Origin: Deltaproteobacteria bacterium
GTDB lineage: Bacteria; Acidobacteriota; Thermoanaerobaculia; Multivoradales; JAHZIX01
Length of the DNA: 64,000 nt
Assembly (NCBI GenBank): GCA_022601195.1
Contig: JAHZIX010000004.1
Span: forward strand, 1-64,000
Direction: 5' to 3'
A program made the position numbers and the translations under genes. The notes under the pieces were generated by a model that saw only the letters and a list, made by a program, of their open reading frames with translations, ran no database searches and was not told the origin of the DNA. Position 1 is the first letter of the stretch; each line of letters begins with the position of its first letter. This document shows, piece by piece, positions 1 to 7,794 of this stretch.

Positions 1-1
1 C

Positions 2-127
2 GCCATGGGCGATTGGATGCTCTGTGCTGGCGATTCCGCGGGCGGCGACACCGGAACCCTCACCTCCTGGCGCTTGGGCGTCAACCAGGCAGTGCCGGTG
101 GAGCTGATGGGCTTCAGCATCGACTGA
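2..127 (+). CDS. P-domain secreted protein, C-terminal fragment (gene begins before the window)
   Basis: This frame is open from the first base and stops at 125-127. The 41 visible residues contain DWMLCAGDSAGGDTGTL and end in VPVELMGFSID. They match almost residue for residue the C-terminus of the next gene (EWTLCAGDSAAGDPGTL, PVELQSFSIE), so the two are tandem paralogues. The W-x-L-x-x-x-D-x-A-x-x-D-x-G-x-L pattern is the last strand region of proprotein-convertase P (Homo B) domains, which in bacteria cap secreted proteins. Function beyond that is unknown. An intrinsic terminator follows about 50 bases downstream. Confidence 0.75.
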   Translation, partial: AMGDWMLCAGDSAGGDTGTLTSWRLGVNQAVPVELMGFSID

Positions 128-151
128 TCAGCATCGAAGAAATGTTGGCTG

Positions 152-207
152 AACGCTTTCAAAAGCGTTTCAAGAAAGGGTCACCCGTTTTGCGGGTGGC
201 CTTTTTT
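152..207 (+). terminator. Intrinsic terminator with an extra upstream hairpin
   Basis: A perfect 8-bp hairpin (AACGCTTT at 152-159 with AAAGCGTT at 162-169) is followed by a second stem, GGTCACCCG (179-187) with CGGGTGGCC (193-201), one G-U pair, loop TTTTG, then six T at 202-207. The second hairpin with its T-run is a standard Rho-independent terminator for the partial gene ending at 127. Confidence 0.85.
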
Positions 208-312
208 ACATTCGAATGACCGGATTCGGTAGGACGGCAGGTAGCGGGAATGTCTCAACCGGATAGCTGCCCACTTGCTGGCAATAGTCGTGACGTGATA
301 TCAACTTAGAAA

Positions 313-984
313 ATGCGCTTCAAAACTCTCTGCCTTTCAGTCTTTCTGGTTGCTCTACCTGCCGGAGCGCAGTTCTTCTCTTTCGAGACCACCGACCCAC
401 CGATGACGATCCCGGACCAAACCCCCGGACTGGATGTCTGCCAAACCATCTTCGTCCCTTTGTCTATCACTATGGGAGAGGTCGAAGTAGAAATCACGGC
501 AACTCATACCTGGGTCGGCGACCTTACTTTTCAGCTCACCCGGGTGGCCAGCTCGACTCTGCCCTTGGCCCACAAGGGCAACGCTAGTGGCACTTTGACC
601 CTGCTGAATCGGCCGGGTCGAAGCGGAGACGGTGGCGGTTCGGGCAATAGTGACGACTTGGTCGCCGAAACGCCGATTCGCTTCAGCGACTTCGCTTCTT
701 CCTCTCAGTCCGCTGAGACTCTCGGCGACCCGCCCTGCGGTGGGGTCATCGATGGCTCGCCGGACTGCCCCGACAACTACATCCCAGCTCCGGATGTCAC
801 CGACACTCCATTTCCGGGTCAAGGGGTCGACTTCTTTACCACTTTCCATGCCCTCGATTCTCTTGGTGAGTGGACCCTCTGCGCCGGCGATTCGGCTGCC
901 GGAGACCCAGGGACTCTGATATCCTGGCGGCTGTTCATAGGCCCAATCATTCCTGTGGAACTGCAGAGCTTCAGCATCGAATAG
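313..984 (+). CDS. Secreted P-domain (proprotein convertase Homo B-like) protein
   Basis: 223 residues. A Sec signal peptide (charged MRFK, hydrophobic core LCLSVFLVALPAGA, cleavage before QFF) is followed by one P-domain-like beta-sandwich: a conserved THTWVGDLTFQL segment near residues 58-69 and LGEWTLCAGDSAAGDPGTL near 186-204. P-domains usually follow a subtilisin-type protease; here the domain stands alone, so it is a secreted beta-sandwich protein, not a protease. It ends in IPVELQSFSIE, the short hinge that in many secreted bacterial proteins precedes a WSTASE-type Fn3 domain; here the stop codon follows directly. The paralogue upstream has the same ending. The start ATG has no strong Shine-Dalgarno but is placed well for the signal peptide. 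Confidence 0.8.
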   Translation: MRFKTLCLSVFLVALPAGAQFFSFETTDPPMTIPDQTPGLDVCQTIFVPLSITMGEVEVEITATHTWVGDLTFQLTRVASSTLPLAHKGNASGTLTLLNRPGRSGDGGGSGNSDDLVAETPIRFSDFASSSQSAETLGDPPCGGVIDGSPDCPDNYIPAPDVTDTPFPGQGVDFFTTFHALDSLGEWTLCAGDSAAGDPGTLISWRLFIGPIIPVELQSFSIE

Positions 985-1060
985 CCTTCGGATAGCCATC
1001 GATTCGACGAGCCCGCTGCCAGCTTTCCACCCCGCCTTTCCTTCCAGAGATGGAGATCCC

Positions 1061-2671
1061 ATGAATCTTCGATCAGAGCCTTCTTTGCGTCGACTCACCA
1101 CCTCCCTCTGCGCTTTGTTTCTCCTGCTCGGAAGTTGTGCAACAGATTCTCCGAAAGTGGATCTTCTTCCCCTTCCTTCCATTGATCTTTCGACCCTCGA
1201 AACCGGAGTTCGGGAACAGATAGAAAGTCGCCAGGGGAACCTCGAAACGATGATCGGCGGCGAGGTAGAGGGACCTCCATTGGCAGCGGCCTTCGGAGAG
1301 TTGGGCCGCACGTTCCATGCCTATTCTCTGTTCGAATCGGCAGAGGTTTGCTACCGAAATGCGGCGGCCCTGGCTCCGGAAGATTCCACCTGGCCCTATC
1401 TCCAGGGCCACGTCGCCCTCGCTAGCAACCGGCCAGAAGAGGCCCTGGAAGGCTTTTCCCGAGTGTTGGAAATAGACCCAAGTCACGTACCGGCTCGGAT
1501 TCGAGGAGCGGAAGCTCTCGGAGCACTGGGCCGCGAGGACGAAGCTCGCCAATTCCTCCAGGCTGCTCTGGCTCAAGACCCCTCTTCTGCTTTCGCTCAT
1601 TACCGCCTGGGCCAACTGGATCTGGCGCAAAACCAGCCAACGGAAGGTGTCCACCATCTGAAAGAGGCTCTACGCCTGCAACCGGAGGCCACGGTGATCT
1701 ACTCCACCCTGGCTACGGCATATCAGGCACTGGGGGACAAGGAGGCTGCTCAGGAGGCCCTCGAGTTGAGGGGCACGACCTTGGTCGCTTTGTCGGACCC
1801 CTTGATGGCTCAGGTACAGGAGCTCGCTGTGGGAGTCCGAGCCAATATGGAAAAAGGCAGCCGAGCGTTCGCTGCCCGCCGCTTCCAGGAAGCGGAGACT
1901 CTCTTTCGCCTCGCCGTCGAGGAGGACCCGGAAAACGCTACCGCTCATCTCAACCTAGGGGCGGCGTTGGTGCAACTAGGCCGAAAAGAAGAAGCGGAGG
2001 AGAAGATCCAGGAGGCCCTTCGCCTCGACCCGGAAAACGCCCGGGGCCATTTCAACTTGGGTACCCTCTTTCTTAGTGAGGGCCGGGATGACGCGGGAAT
2101 TGCCGAGCTCCAGAATGCCTTAGAGCTCAACCCGGAGTACTCCAGCGCTCGCTTCAATCTCGCCAATCTTTACCTCAAGAAGGGTCGTTATCAAGAGGCC
2201 GAAGCTAGTTTCCACCAACTGGTTCAGGACCAGCCTGGAAACGCCCCCTCCCGCCTAGGAGAGGCCATCGCAATGGCACTTCTGAACCGCCAACAAGAAG
2301 CCGTCGAACGACTCGAAGCAGGCCTCCAAGCGGTGCCTGGAGAAGCCTCTTTGACCAACGCCCTGGCTCGACTGCTGGCGACCAGCGGTTCAGAGACCGT
2401 CCGCGATGGCTCTCGGGCAGTCGAGCTGGTTCAGGAGCTGATCGCCGCCCAGAGCAACCTCGAACACATCGAGACTCTCGCCATGGCCCTGGCTGAAACA
2501 GGAGATTTTGCCACCGCCCAAGAGTGGCAGGAGCGAGCCATCCAAGCAGTTCGCCAGAGCTCGAGACGGGACCTCCTGGCTGGCCTGGAAGCCAATCTAG
2601 CGCTCTACCGGCAGGGCAAGCCCTGTCGAACACCGTGGCGACCGGAGGTCTTCGGCGCAGCTGGGAGTTAG
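1061..2671 (+). CDS. TPR-repeat lipoprotein
   Basis: 536 residues. The N-terminus is a lipoprotein signal: arginines, a hydrophobic stretch and lipobox LLGSC with Cys26, so the mature protein should be membrane-anchored. Two blocks of tetratricopeptide repeats follow (about residues 85-245 and 270-460), with typical A-x-A-x-x-x-L-G-x-x-x-x-A signatures such as AHLNLGAALVQLGRKEEAEE. TPR arrays bind partner proteins; no catalytic domain is visible. The start is supported by GGAGAT about 8 bases upstream. The stop lies one base from the stop of the converging CRTAC1 gene, with no room for a separate terminator. The P-domain gene is 76 bases upstream on the same strand and may be co-transcribed. 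Confidence 0.88.
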   Translation: MNLRSEPSLRRLTTSLCALFLLLGSCATDSPKVDLLPLPSIDLSTLETGVREQIESRQGNLETMIGGEVEGPPLAAAFGELGRTFHAYSLFESAEVCYRNAAALAPEDSTWPYLQGHVALASNRPEEALEGFSRVLEIDPSHVPARIRGAEALGALGREDEARQFLQAALAQDPSSAFAHYRLGQLDLAQNQPTEGVHHLKEALRLQPEATVIYSTLATAYQALGDKEAAQEALELRGTTLVALSDPLMAQVQELAVGVRANMEKGSRAFAARRFQEAETLFRLAVEEDPENATAHLNLGAALVQLGRKEEAEEKIQEALRLDPENARGHFNLGTLFLSEGRDDAGIAELQNALELNPEYSSARFNLANLYLKKGRYQEAEASFHQLVQDQPGNAPSRLGEAIAMALLNRQQEAVERLEAGLQAVPGEASLTNALARLLATSGSETVRDGSRAVELVQELIAAQSNLEHIETLAMALAETGDFATAQEWQERAIQAVRQSSRRDLLAGLEANLALYRQGKPCRTPWRPEVFGAAGS

Positions 2672-2672
2672 G

Positions 2673-4460
2673 TCAGGATGAGGATTCGGAAGCGGAGGGA
2701 CGGCCAGTCCCTTTCACCAGCTCGTGGTAACGATTTGGAGGCAGGTCGTGCCATTGCTCGGTTACCCCACCGGGCCAGACCACACGAATGGTGACGGTGC
2801 TGGGGTCGGTGCCTAGGCCGAACAACACCCGAGGGTCCCTGGAGGAGGCATAGCTACCATCGCGATGGGCGGTTCGCCAAAGCCGTCGCCCATCGCCCAG
2901 CAGGGCATGTACCTCGGTACCGACCACGACGAGCCCGCCCTTCCGCCTCACCGGCTCGACTCCAATCCAAGCGTGGACATTCCCCACTTGATTGAGCAGA
3001 AGCCGCGCGGGGCCGCTATTGTTGGCCACCACGAGATCCGGGTCACCATCGTTGTCCAAGTCTCCAACCGCCAATCCACGGCTCACCTCCGTAAGCTCCA
3101 TCGCCTCACCGGAGGTCTCACTCACCTCCTGGAATCGCCCTTGACCCAGCCCACGAAAGAGCTGATTGCGCTGTGCCAAAGCCTCCGGTGCCGTGCCCCC
3201 CTCCCGAAATAACTTCACGGCTCCGCAGACGGTGAAGAGGTCCAAGATGCCATCGTTGTCGTAGTCGAGGAAAGCGGTGCCAAAACAGGTCAAGGGTAGG
3301 CTCGGAACACCGAGCCCCGCCACAGCCGTGGCATCAGAGAAGACTCGTCCGTTGGCTCCTCGCAGGTAGAGAGTGTTGGACTCTCCATCCAGATGAGTCA
3401 CGAAGAGATCGCCATCCCCGTCGCCATCCGCGTCTCCGTAGGCGATCCCCATGCCCGCCTCTTTCTCGCCTCGCCCGTTGGTGGCGAGACCGGTGAGGAC
3501 TCCTTCCTGAACAAAGGTACCGTCGCCCGAATTGTGCCAGTAAAAGTTCTCGTCGGCGTCGTTGGCGACATAGAGGTCTGGCCGATGATCGCCATCAGCG
3601 TCGAAGACGAGCGTTCCCAAGCCTGCTCCCTGAAGGCTGCCAATGCCCGACTCTCCGGTCACGTCCTCGAAGGTGCCGTCACCGCGATTGCGGTATAGGC
3701 GGTCACCGACATCGTCGTAGCTGTCTGGACCGCAGTAGTCGAGGGCGGAGCTCGGGTGGAAGCAAGGGTGAGCGATGTTTCGCCTGAAGTCGATGTAGTT
3801 GGCGACGTATAGGTCGAGATCGCCGTCAGCGTCATAGTCCAGGAACGAAGCGCTGACGCTCCACGAGGATTTGGAGCCACCGTGGTCTAGTCTCCTAAAT
3901 TTGAAACTGCCGTCGCCCCGATTGCTCCATAGCTGGTCGAAACCAAAGTTCGTAAGATAGAGGTCTGGAAAGCTATCGCCATTTATGTCCCCGACCGTGA
4001 TCCCCATGCCGTAGCCTAGCTCCGAGAGGCCGCTGTCTGCGGCACTCACTTCTACGAAACGCAGGGTGGCCGGCGTGGCTACGACATCGAGATCATTGCG
4101 GAACAGCACCGTCCCTCCCCCAGCGGTGCCATCGAGGGCTCCTCCCCGGCGCAGGAGGATGTCGAGGTCGCCGTCTCCATCGTAGTCCAGGAGACCAACA
4201 CCGGGCCCCATGATCTCCGGGAGAGCCAGCTCTCCTATCGCTCCATTGCGGTGTTCGAACCGTAGGCCCACCTCCTCGGCTACCTCCCGAAAAACCTCTG
4301 CCTGCGGCTCCGAGGAAGGCAGAGCCTCGGAAAGCGAGGTATCCCTTTCGCCGGGCCTCTTTTCGCCCGACTTGGAATCGGAGGAATCCCCGCCGCAAGC
4401 GACCAGGCCAAGACCGAAGAGTAGAAGAGCTGAAGTCCGGCTGCGAAGCCTACTCTTCAT
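2673..4460 (-). CDS. CRTAC1-family lipoprotein with FG-GAP/VCBS repeats and ASPIC/UnbV domain
   Basis: 595 residues from the ATG at 4460, chosen because it opens a clean lipoprotein signal (MKSRLRSRTSALLLFGLGLVAC, Cys22); a longer in-frame reading to 4580 would bury that signal. The body is a seven-bladed-type FG-GAP/VCBS propeller with Ca-binding-like loops (LDYDGDGDLDILL, DINGDSFPDLYLTNFG, LDYDADGDLDLYVANY and more). The last 90 residues (IGVEP to ELVKG) match the ASPIC/UnbV domain found at the end of CRTAC1 proteins. Function is extracellular, probably adhesive or structural; no enzyme is implied. The start overlaps the stop of the upstream Fn3-like gene by 11 bases, making it the last gene of a four-gene operon. 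Confidence 0.88.
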   Translation of the reverse strand: MKSRLRSRTSALLLFGLGLVACGGDSSDSKSGEKRPGERDTSLSEALPSSEPQAEVFREVAEEVGLRFEHRNGAIGELALPEIMGPGVGLLDYDGDGDLDILLRRGGALDGTAGGGTVLFRNDLDVVATPATLRFVEVSAADSGLSELGYGMGITVGDINGDSFPDLYLTNFGFDQLWSNRGDGSFKFRRLDHGGSKSSWSVSASFLDYDADGDLDLYVANYIDFRRNIAHPCFHPSSALDYCGPDSYDDVGDRLYRNRGDGTFEDVTGESGIGSLQGAGLGTLVFDADGDHRPDLYVANDADENFYWHNSGDGTFVQEGVLTGLATNGRGEKEAGMGIAYGDADGDGDGDLFVTHLDGESNTLYLRGANGRVFSDATAVAGLGVPSLPLTCFGTAFLDYDNDGILDLFTVCGAVKLFREGGTAPEALAQRNQLFRGLGQGRFQEVSETSGEAMELTEVSRGLAVGDLDNDGDPDLVVANNSGPARLLLNQVGNVHAWIGVEPVRRKGGLVVVGTEVHALLGDGRRLWRTAHRDGSYASSRDPRVLFGLGTDPSTVTIRVVWPGGVTEQWHDLPPNRYHELVKGTGRPSASESSS

Positions 4461-4932
4461 CCTCGAGAGTCTTCGCCTTGGCCTGGAAGGTAGGGGTGAA
4501 ATGCTCTCGCTCACCATCCATGGCGATGCTCTCGACGTAGTACCAGTAGGCTTTTCCAGCCTCGATGGTGTCGTCGTCATAGACGTATTTGGAAGGTAGG
4601 TCTGTGGTCCCGGCTCCAGGAATGGGTTTCTTGTTGAGCCTCACGAAAGGCCCCTCTTCCAGGTCCCCGCGATAGACATCGAAACCAAAGTTCTCGACCT
4701 CGCTCGCCGTCGACCAGCGCAAAGTATTGGAGAGCTTCCTTTCAGCCATAGTCTCTTCAGTAGCCTCCGGGGCCTCGGACTCGGGCTCCCCAGCCTTCTC
4801 CATCTCCTTGACTGGGACATCTGACGTACTAGGCGCATCTGGTGCCGAGTGGGTCGAACAACCCACCACTAGAAAAAGCGCGAATACCGAACCCCAGGAG
4901 GCTACGATTCGAAAAGTTTTGTTGTGCTTCAT
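4450..4932 (-). CDS. Small lipoprotein with Fn3-like WSTASE domain
   Basis: 160 residues. Signal peptide with lipobox VVGC (Cys25), then an acidic, low-complexity linker to about residue 65, then one beta-sandwich domain with LRWSTASEVENFGFDVYRG and AYWYYVESIAMDGE. This signature is the Fn3-like domain normally found at the C-terminal end of large secreted proteins just behind a PVEL-x-SF hinge; here it is a free-standing lipoprotein. Its ATG overlaps the stop of the C25 peptidase gene in an ATGA (4929-4932), and its own 3' end overlaps the CRTAC1 start, so the three products are translationally coupled. A role as membrane tether or chaperone for the peptidase is possible but only inferred. 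Confidence 0.85.
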   Translation of the reverse strand: MKHNKTFRIVASWGSVFALFLVVGCSTHSAPDAPSTSDVPVKEMEKAGEPESEAPEATEETMAERKLSNTLRWSTASEVENFGFDVYRGDLEEGPFVRLNKKPIPGAGTTDLPSKYVYDDDTIEAGKAYWYYVESIAMDGEREHFTPTFQAKAKTLEDEE

Positions 4933-7751
4933 TTCTTTTTCTCCCCCGCCGCTTCCACCTGCTGGTTGGCTTTGGCTTTGATCGCTTCCTCGTCTTTTTG
5001 GGATACCGGCTGACTCTTCTGCTTACTCTTCTTGAAGGCGTCCTGAGGACTACTGAAATTCGACAGGTCGACTTTCACCTCTTCGAGGGTATGTCCACCG
5101 GCCCAGGATCGACCACTTTCCGGTTCTTCGAGGTAGACACGGGCTGCCAGGACCTCCGGCAGCGCCTCCATAGTGCCCTCATAGGTGGCCACCAGAGGGG
5201 CGCCCGCTTCTAGGCTCACTTCCTGACTGAACAAAACGTCGCCTGCTTTGTCGACCCACTCTACCGACCCTTCCAGGGCCGGTGCTTCGTCGAGGGAGGC
5301 TCTCAGTACCGGAACCTCTCCGCCGTCGATCGCTACCTCCAACAAGTCCTCAGGCAGGGCCAAAGGCAGCGCTGGGTCTCCCAGGAGGTTGTACATGTGA
5401 ATAAAGTCTCTCTGCCTGGAGTTCTGCTTGGCTTTCCTCAGGGCTTCCCCCACGGTGCTGCCAGGCAAAGTCAGCTCGTCCATGATGCTGCTGCTCAGGC
5501 GACGAGAGGCTGAGGTCCGCCACGAAGCGGCAATGACCGCCACGGCGCCGCGGTTGGGCAGACGGAGAAACTTCTCACCGATGGAATCCGCCGTTGGATG
5601 GTCGAAGGGAGCGGAATAGCAAGTCATGCTCACCACCACCGGCAAGCGGCCTCCCTCCGGCAGCAAATCGAGATCTGCCAGGTTGAATAGATCTAGGTTC
5701 TTTTTGAAATCCGCCGGGGCGGTGCGCCAGATGTAGCGCCCACCATGGCCGGTGAAATGAACCAATACCTGTCCTTCCTGGAAGGCACCCAGGAGATTGT
5801 CTCGATGTTCCTCGTTGGTCGGTGAGTTGCGGTCCGGCTTGACCTTGCGAGCCGACAGGCCTCGAGATGCCAGAGAAGCGGCAAGAATGTCGCTCGTACC
5901 GTCTCTCAAATTGGTGCCATCGCTGATCCAGAGCACTTCCCGCCGCCAATCTCCCGGCTCCGGGCTCGCCATGTAGCCGATCGTCTTCGCGACGATGGCT
6001 GCCACCTCTTCCGGTTCGGTCACAGGGAATCGACCAATGGCCAAATCCGGCAGGTCGTCGTCCCCGTCGACCGCCACGAACCAATTGTCCGAAGCCGCAT
6101 CGCCTTGGGAGTGAGCGTAGCCGGAAGTGGGCACCAGATTGCGGTGTCCAAGGGAAGCTGGAGAGGCGTAAGGGGTGCTGCGGTTTCTACCGAAACGGGT
6201 CTGGTGCTGCGGCTGGTAGGTCCAATCCGCGTACTCCCGCTTCTCCCCTTCCTCCGACTTCCCTAGGTTGGCGTCCCAGCTAGCATCTCCCACCAGCAAC
6301 ACGTAGCGAGGTTTAGGGGCTTGCCATTGGTGATAGGTGTGCTCGACGAAGCCGCGCAGAGCGCGTGGGTGAACGATGCCATGGTTGAATTCGTCGTAGA
6401 CGTCATCGACATCCACCAAGGTGACGTTCAACCCTCTTTGGCGATGAAAATCAGCCAAAGGAGCCGCGGCTTCGAGAAGCTCCGAGTGGGCGATCATCAG
6501 ATAATCCGCTTGATGATCGGTTCGGCGCAAATTCGAAGGTCGATCCAAGACGACCCCAGCTGGGCGCAGCCAGGAACCACCACTCACCGCCCACAGCTGC
6601 TCTCCTGGTGCCGTTAGGAATCGAGTGCTGGCGGGCTTTCTGCCCGAGGTGCGCCCCCGAGCCTTGCCGGACCACTGACGGCCAGCGGTGGAAAAGACTT
6701 CTACGGCTCCGCTTTCGCTGGACAGATCGAAACAACTGCCCTCCTCCGGCCCCGTGGGCACCAGGAAATGCTGTCCGGCAGCCAAACGAGACTCTCTCGG
6801 GTAGGTCAGCTCGAGCCAATTGAATAAGACGACATCTACTTCAGGGTCCTTGGATTCTCCCAGGGTACGGGGAATGACCCTTACCCCCACTCGGTGGGAT
6901 CCAGGGGTGAGCAGCTCTGCTGGTAGGTCCTCTACCGTCACCAGCTGCCCCTGGGGATCATTGTTCCAATGGAGCTGCTTTACGGGCTGGTCATCCCAAA
7001 GAATCTCCACCGCGTGATCCTCTCCCAGATCCTTCACTTGCCTCCCGAGGCGCGACCAGCCCCGCAAATGAATCTGAAGCCGCGGAGACGGCACCGAACC
7101 CTCTATCTGGGAACGCTGCTCGACCAACAGGTCGGAGAGATCAAATTCTTGCTCGAACGGCGCATCGTCTATCTGGGTAAGCTTCTGCCAAAACCAGATC
7201 TCTTGGCGCCCCTCGGTGCGAGCCGAGAATCGGACCCGTACCGAGTCCCGTTCGAGCCGCTGGGAAGCCAGAGCTACGCCTGGGGTTTTGCATTTCTTGG
7301 GTGGACTCGATTCGGTCCGGAAGCGAACCGGTTCCCCCTGCTCAGTCAAGGAAAGCCAATAGACATTGGTATCCGAATGCTCATTGAGGAAGGATCGCTC
7401 TCCCTCGAGATGCTCACCGGCAAACCGAACGGCATCCCCAGCCCCAAAGAGGTCGTCTCCACCGTCTTGGACCCAAACCGGAATCTCCTCCCCTCGGTGG
7501 CTCAGGCTGAGAGTTCGGGAAGGCAAGGCGCTTTCCTTCAAACCGGCCCGCTGAAGATCCTCGAAGGTCACCTCGTACATTCCGGGGGCTTGCAGAAAGA
7601 TCTTGAACCGATCTGTCGCCTCCCCGGTCATGGCACTGGAGGTTTGGTCCAGAGACGTCGCTGCCGACAGCGCGGTTCCAAAGAAGCTTGATCCGATCAA
7701 AAGGGCTAAGCCAATATGGCCGAGAAGGTAGTTATTCTGCAGTCTCTTCAA
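4929..7751 (-). CDS. Gingipain-type peptidase (family C25), secreted
   Basis: 940 residues. Sec signal peptide (MKRLQNNYLLGHIGLALLIGSSFFGTALSA region), an N-terminal beta-rich region with a YEVTFEDLQRAGL segment typical of C25 propeptide/N-domains, then the C25 catalytic domain from about residue 420 (DYLMIAHSELLEAAAPLADF) to 790. The catalytic dyad is visible: His669 in VHFTGHGG and Cys711 in SMTCYSA, followed by the GAVAVIAASWRTS region and MYNLLGDPALPL at its end. A C-terminal region of about 150 residues (one beta domain, then a Lys/Gln-rich tail) replaces the usual type IX sorting domain, which I do not see. It is the second gene of the operon, 43 bases behind the sulfatase-like gene. 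Confidence 0.9.
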   Translation of the reverse strand: MKRLQNNYLLGHIGLALLIGSSFFGTALSAATSLDQTSSAMTGEATDRFKIFLQAPGMYEVTFEDLQRAGLKESALPSRTLSLSHRGEEIPVWVQDGGDDLFGAGDAVRFAGEHLEGERSFLNEHSDTNVYWLSLTEQGEPVRFRTESSPPKKCKTPGVALASQRLERDSVRVRFSARTEGRQEIWFWQKLTQIDDAPFEQEFDLSDLLVEQRSQIEGSVPSPRLQIHLRGWSRLGRQVKDLGEDHAVEILWDDQPVKQLHWNNDPQGQLVTVEDLPAELLTPGSHRVGVRVIPRTLGESKDPEVDVVLFNWLELTYPRESRLAAGQHFLVPTGPEEGSCFDLSSESGAVEVFSTAGRQWSGKARGRTSGRKPASTRFLTAPGEQLWAVSGGSWLRPAGVVLDRPSNLRRTDHQADYLMIAHSELLEAAAPLADFHRQRGLNVTLVDVDDVYDEFNHGIVHPRALRGFVEHTYHQWQAPKPRYVLLVGDASWDANLGKSEEGEKREYADWTYQPQHQTRFGRNRSTPYASPASLGHRNLVPTSGYAHSQGDAASDNWFVAVDGDDDLPDLAIGRFPVTEPEEVAAIVAKTIGYMASPEPGDWRREVLWISDGTNLRDGTSDILAASLASRGLSARKVKPDRNSPTNEEHRDNLLGAFQEGQVLVHFTGHGGRYIWRTAPADFKKNLDLFNLADLDLLPEGGRLPVVVSMTCYSAPFDHPTADSIGEKFLRLPNRGAVAVIAASWRTSASRRLSSSIMDELTLPGSTVGEALRKAKQNSRQRDFIHMYNLLGDPALPLALPEDLLEVAIDGGEVPVLRASLDEAPALEGSVEWVDKAGDVLFSQEVSLEAGAPLVATYEGTMEALPEVLAARVYLEEPESGRSWAGGHTLEEVKVDLSNFSSPQDAFKKSKQKSQPVSQKDEEAIKAKANQQVEAAGEKKK

Positions 7752-7794
7752 GGGACCTCCAATGGAGCAAAAGAGGATGTTGATTCGAGGAAGT

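Noticed and set aside
355-1311. 318-codon minus-strand open frame across the P-domain and TPR genes
   Set aside because: Arg/Ser/Gly-rich antisense shadow of two well-supported genes, without a start signal.
4461-4580. 40-residue N-terminal extension of the CRTAC1 protein
   Set aside because: It would place the lipoprotein signal internally and lies wholly within the upstream coding sequence.
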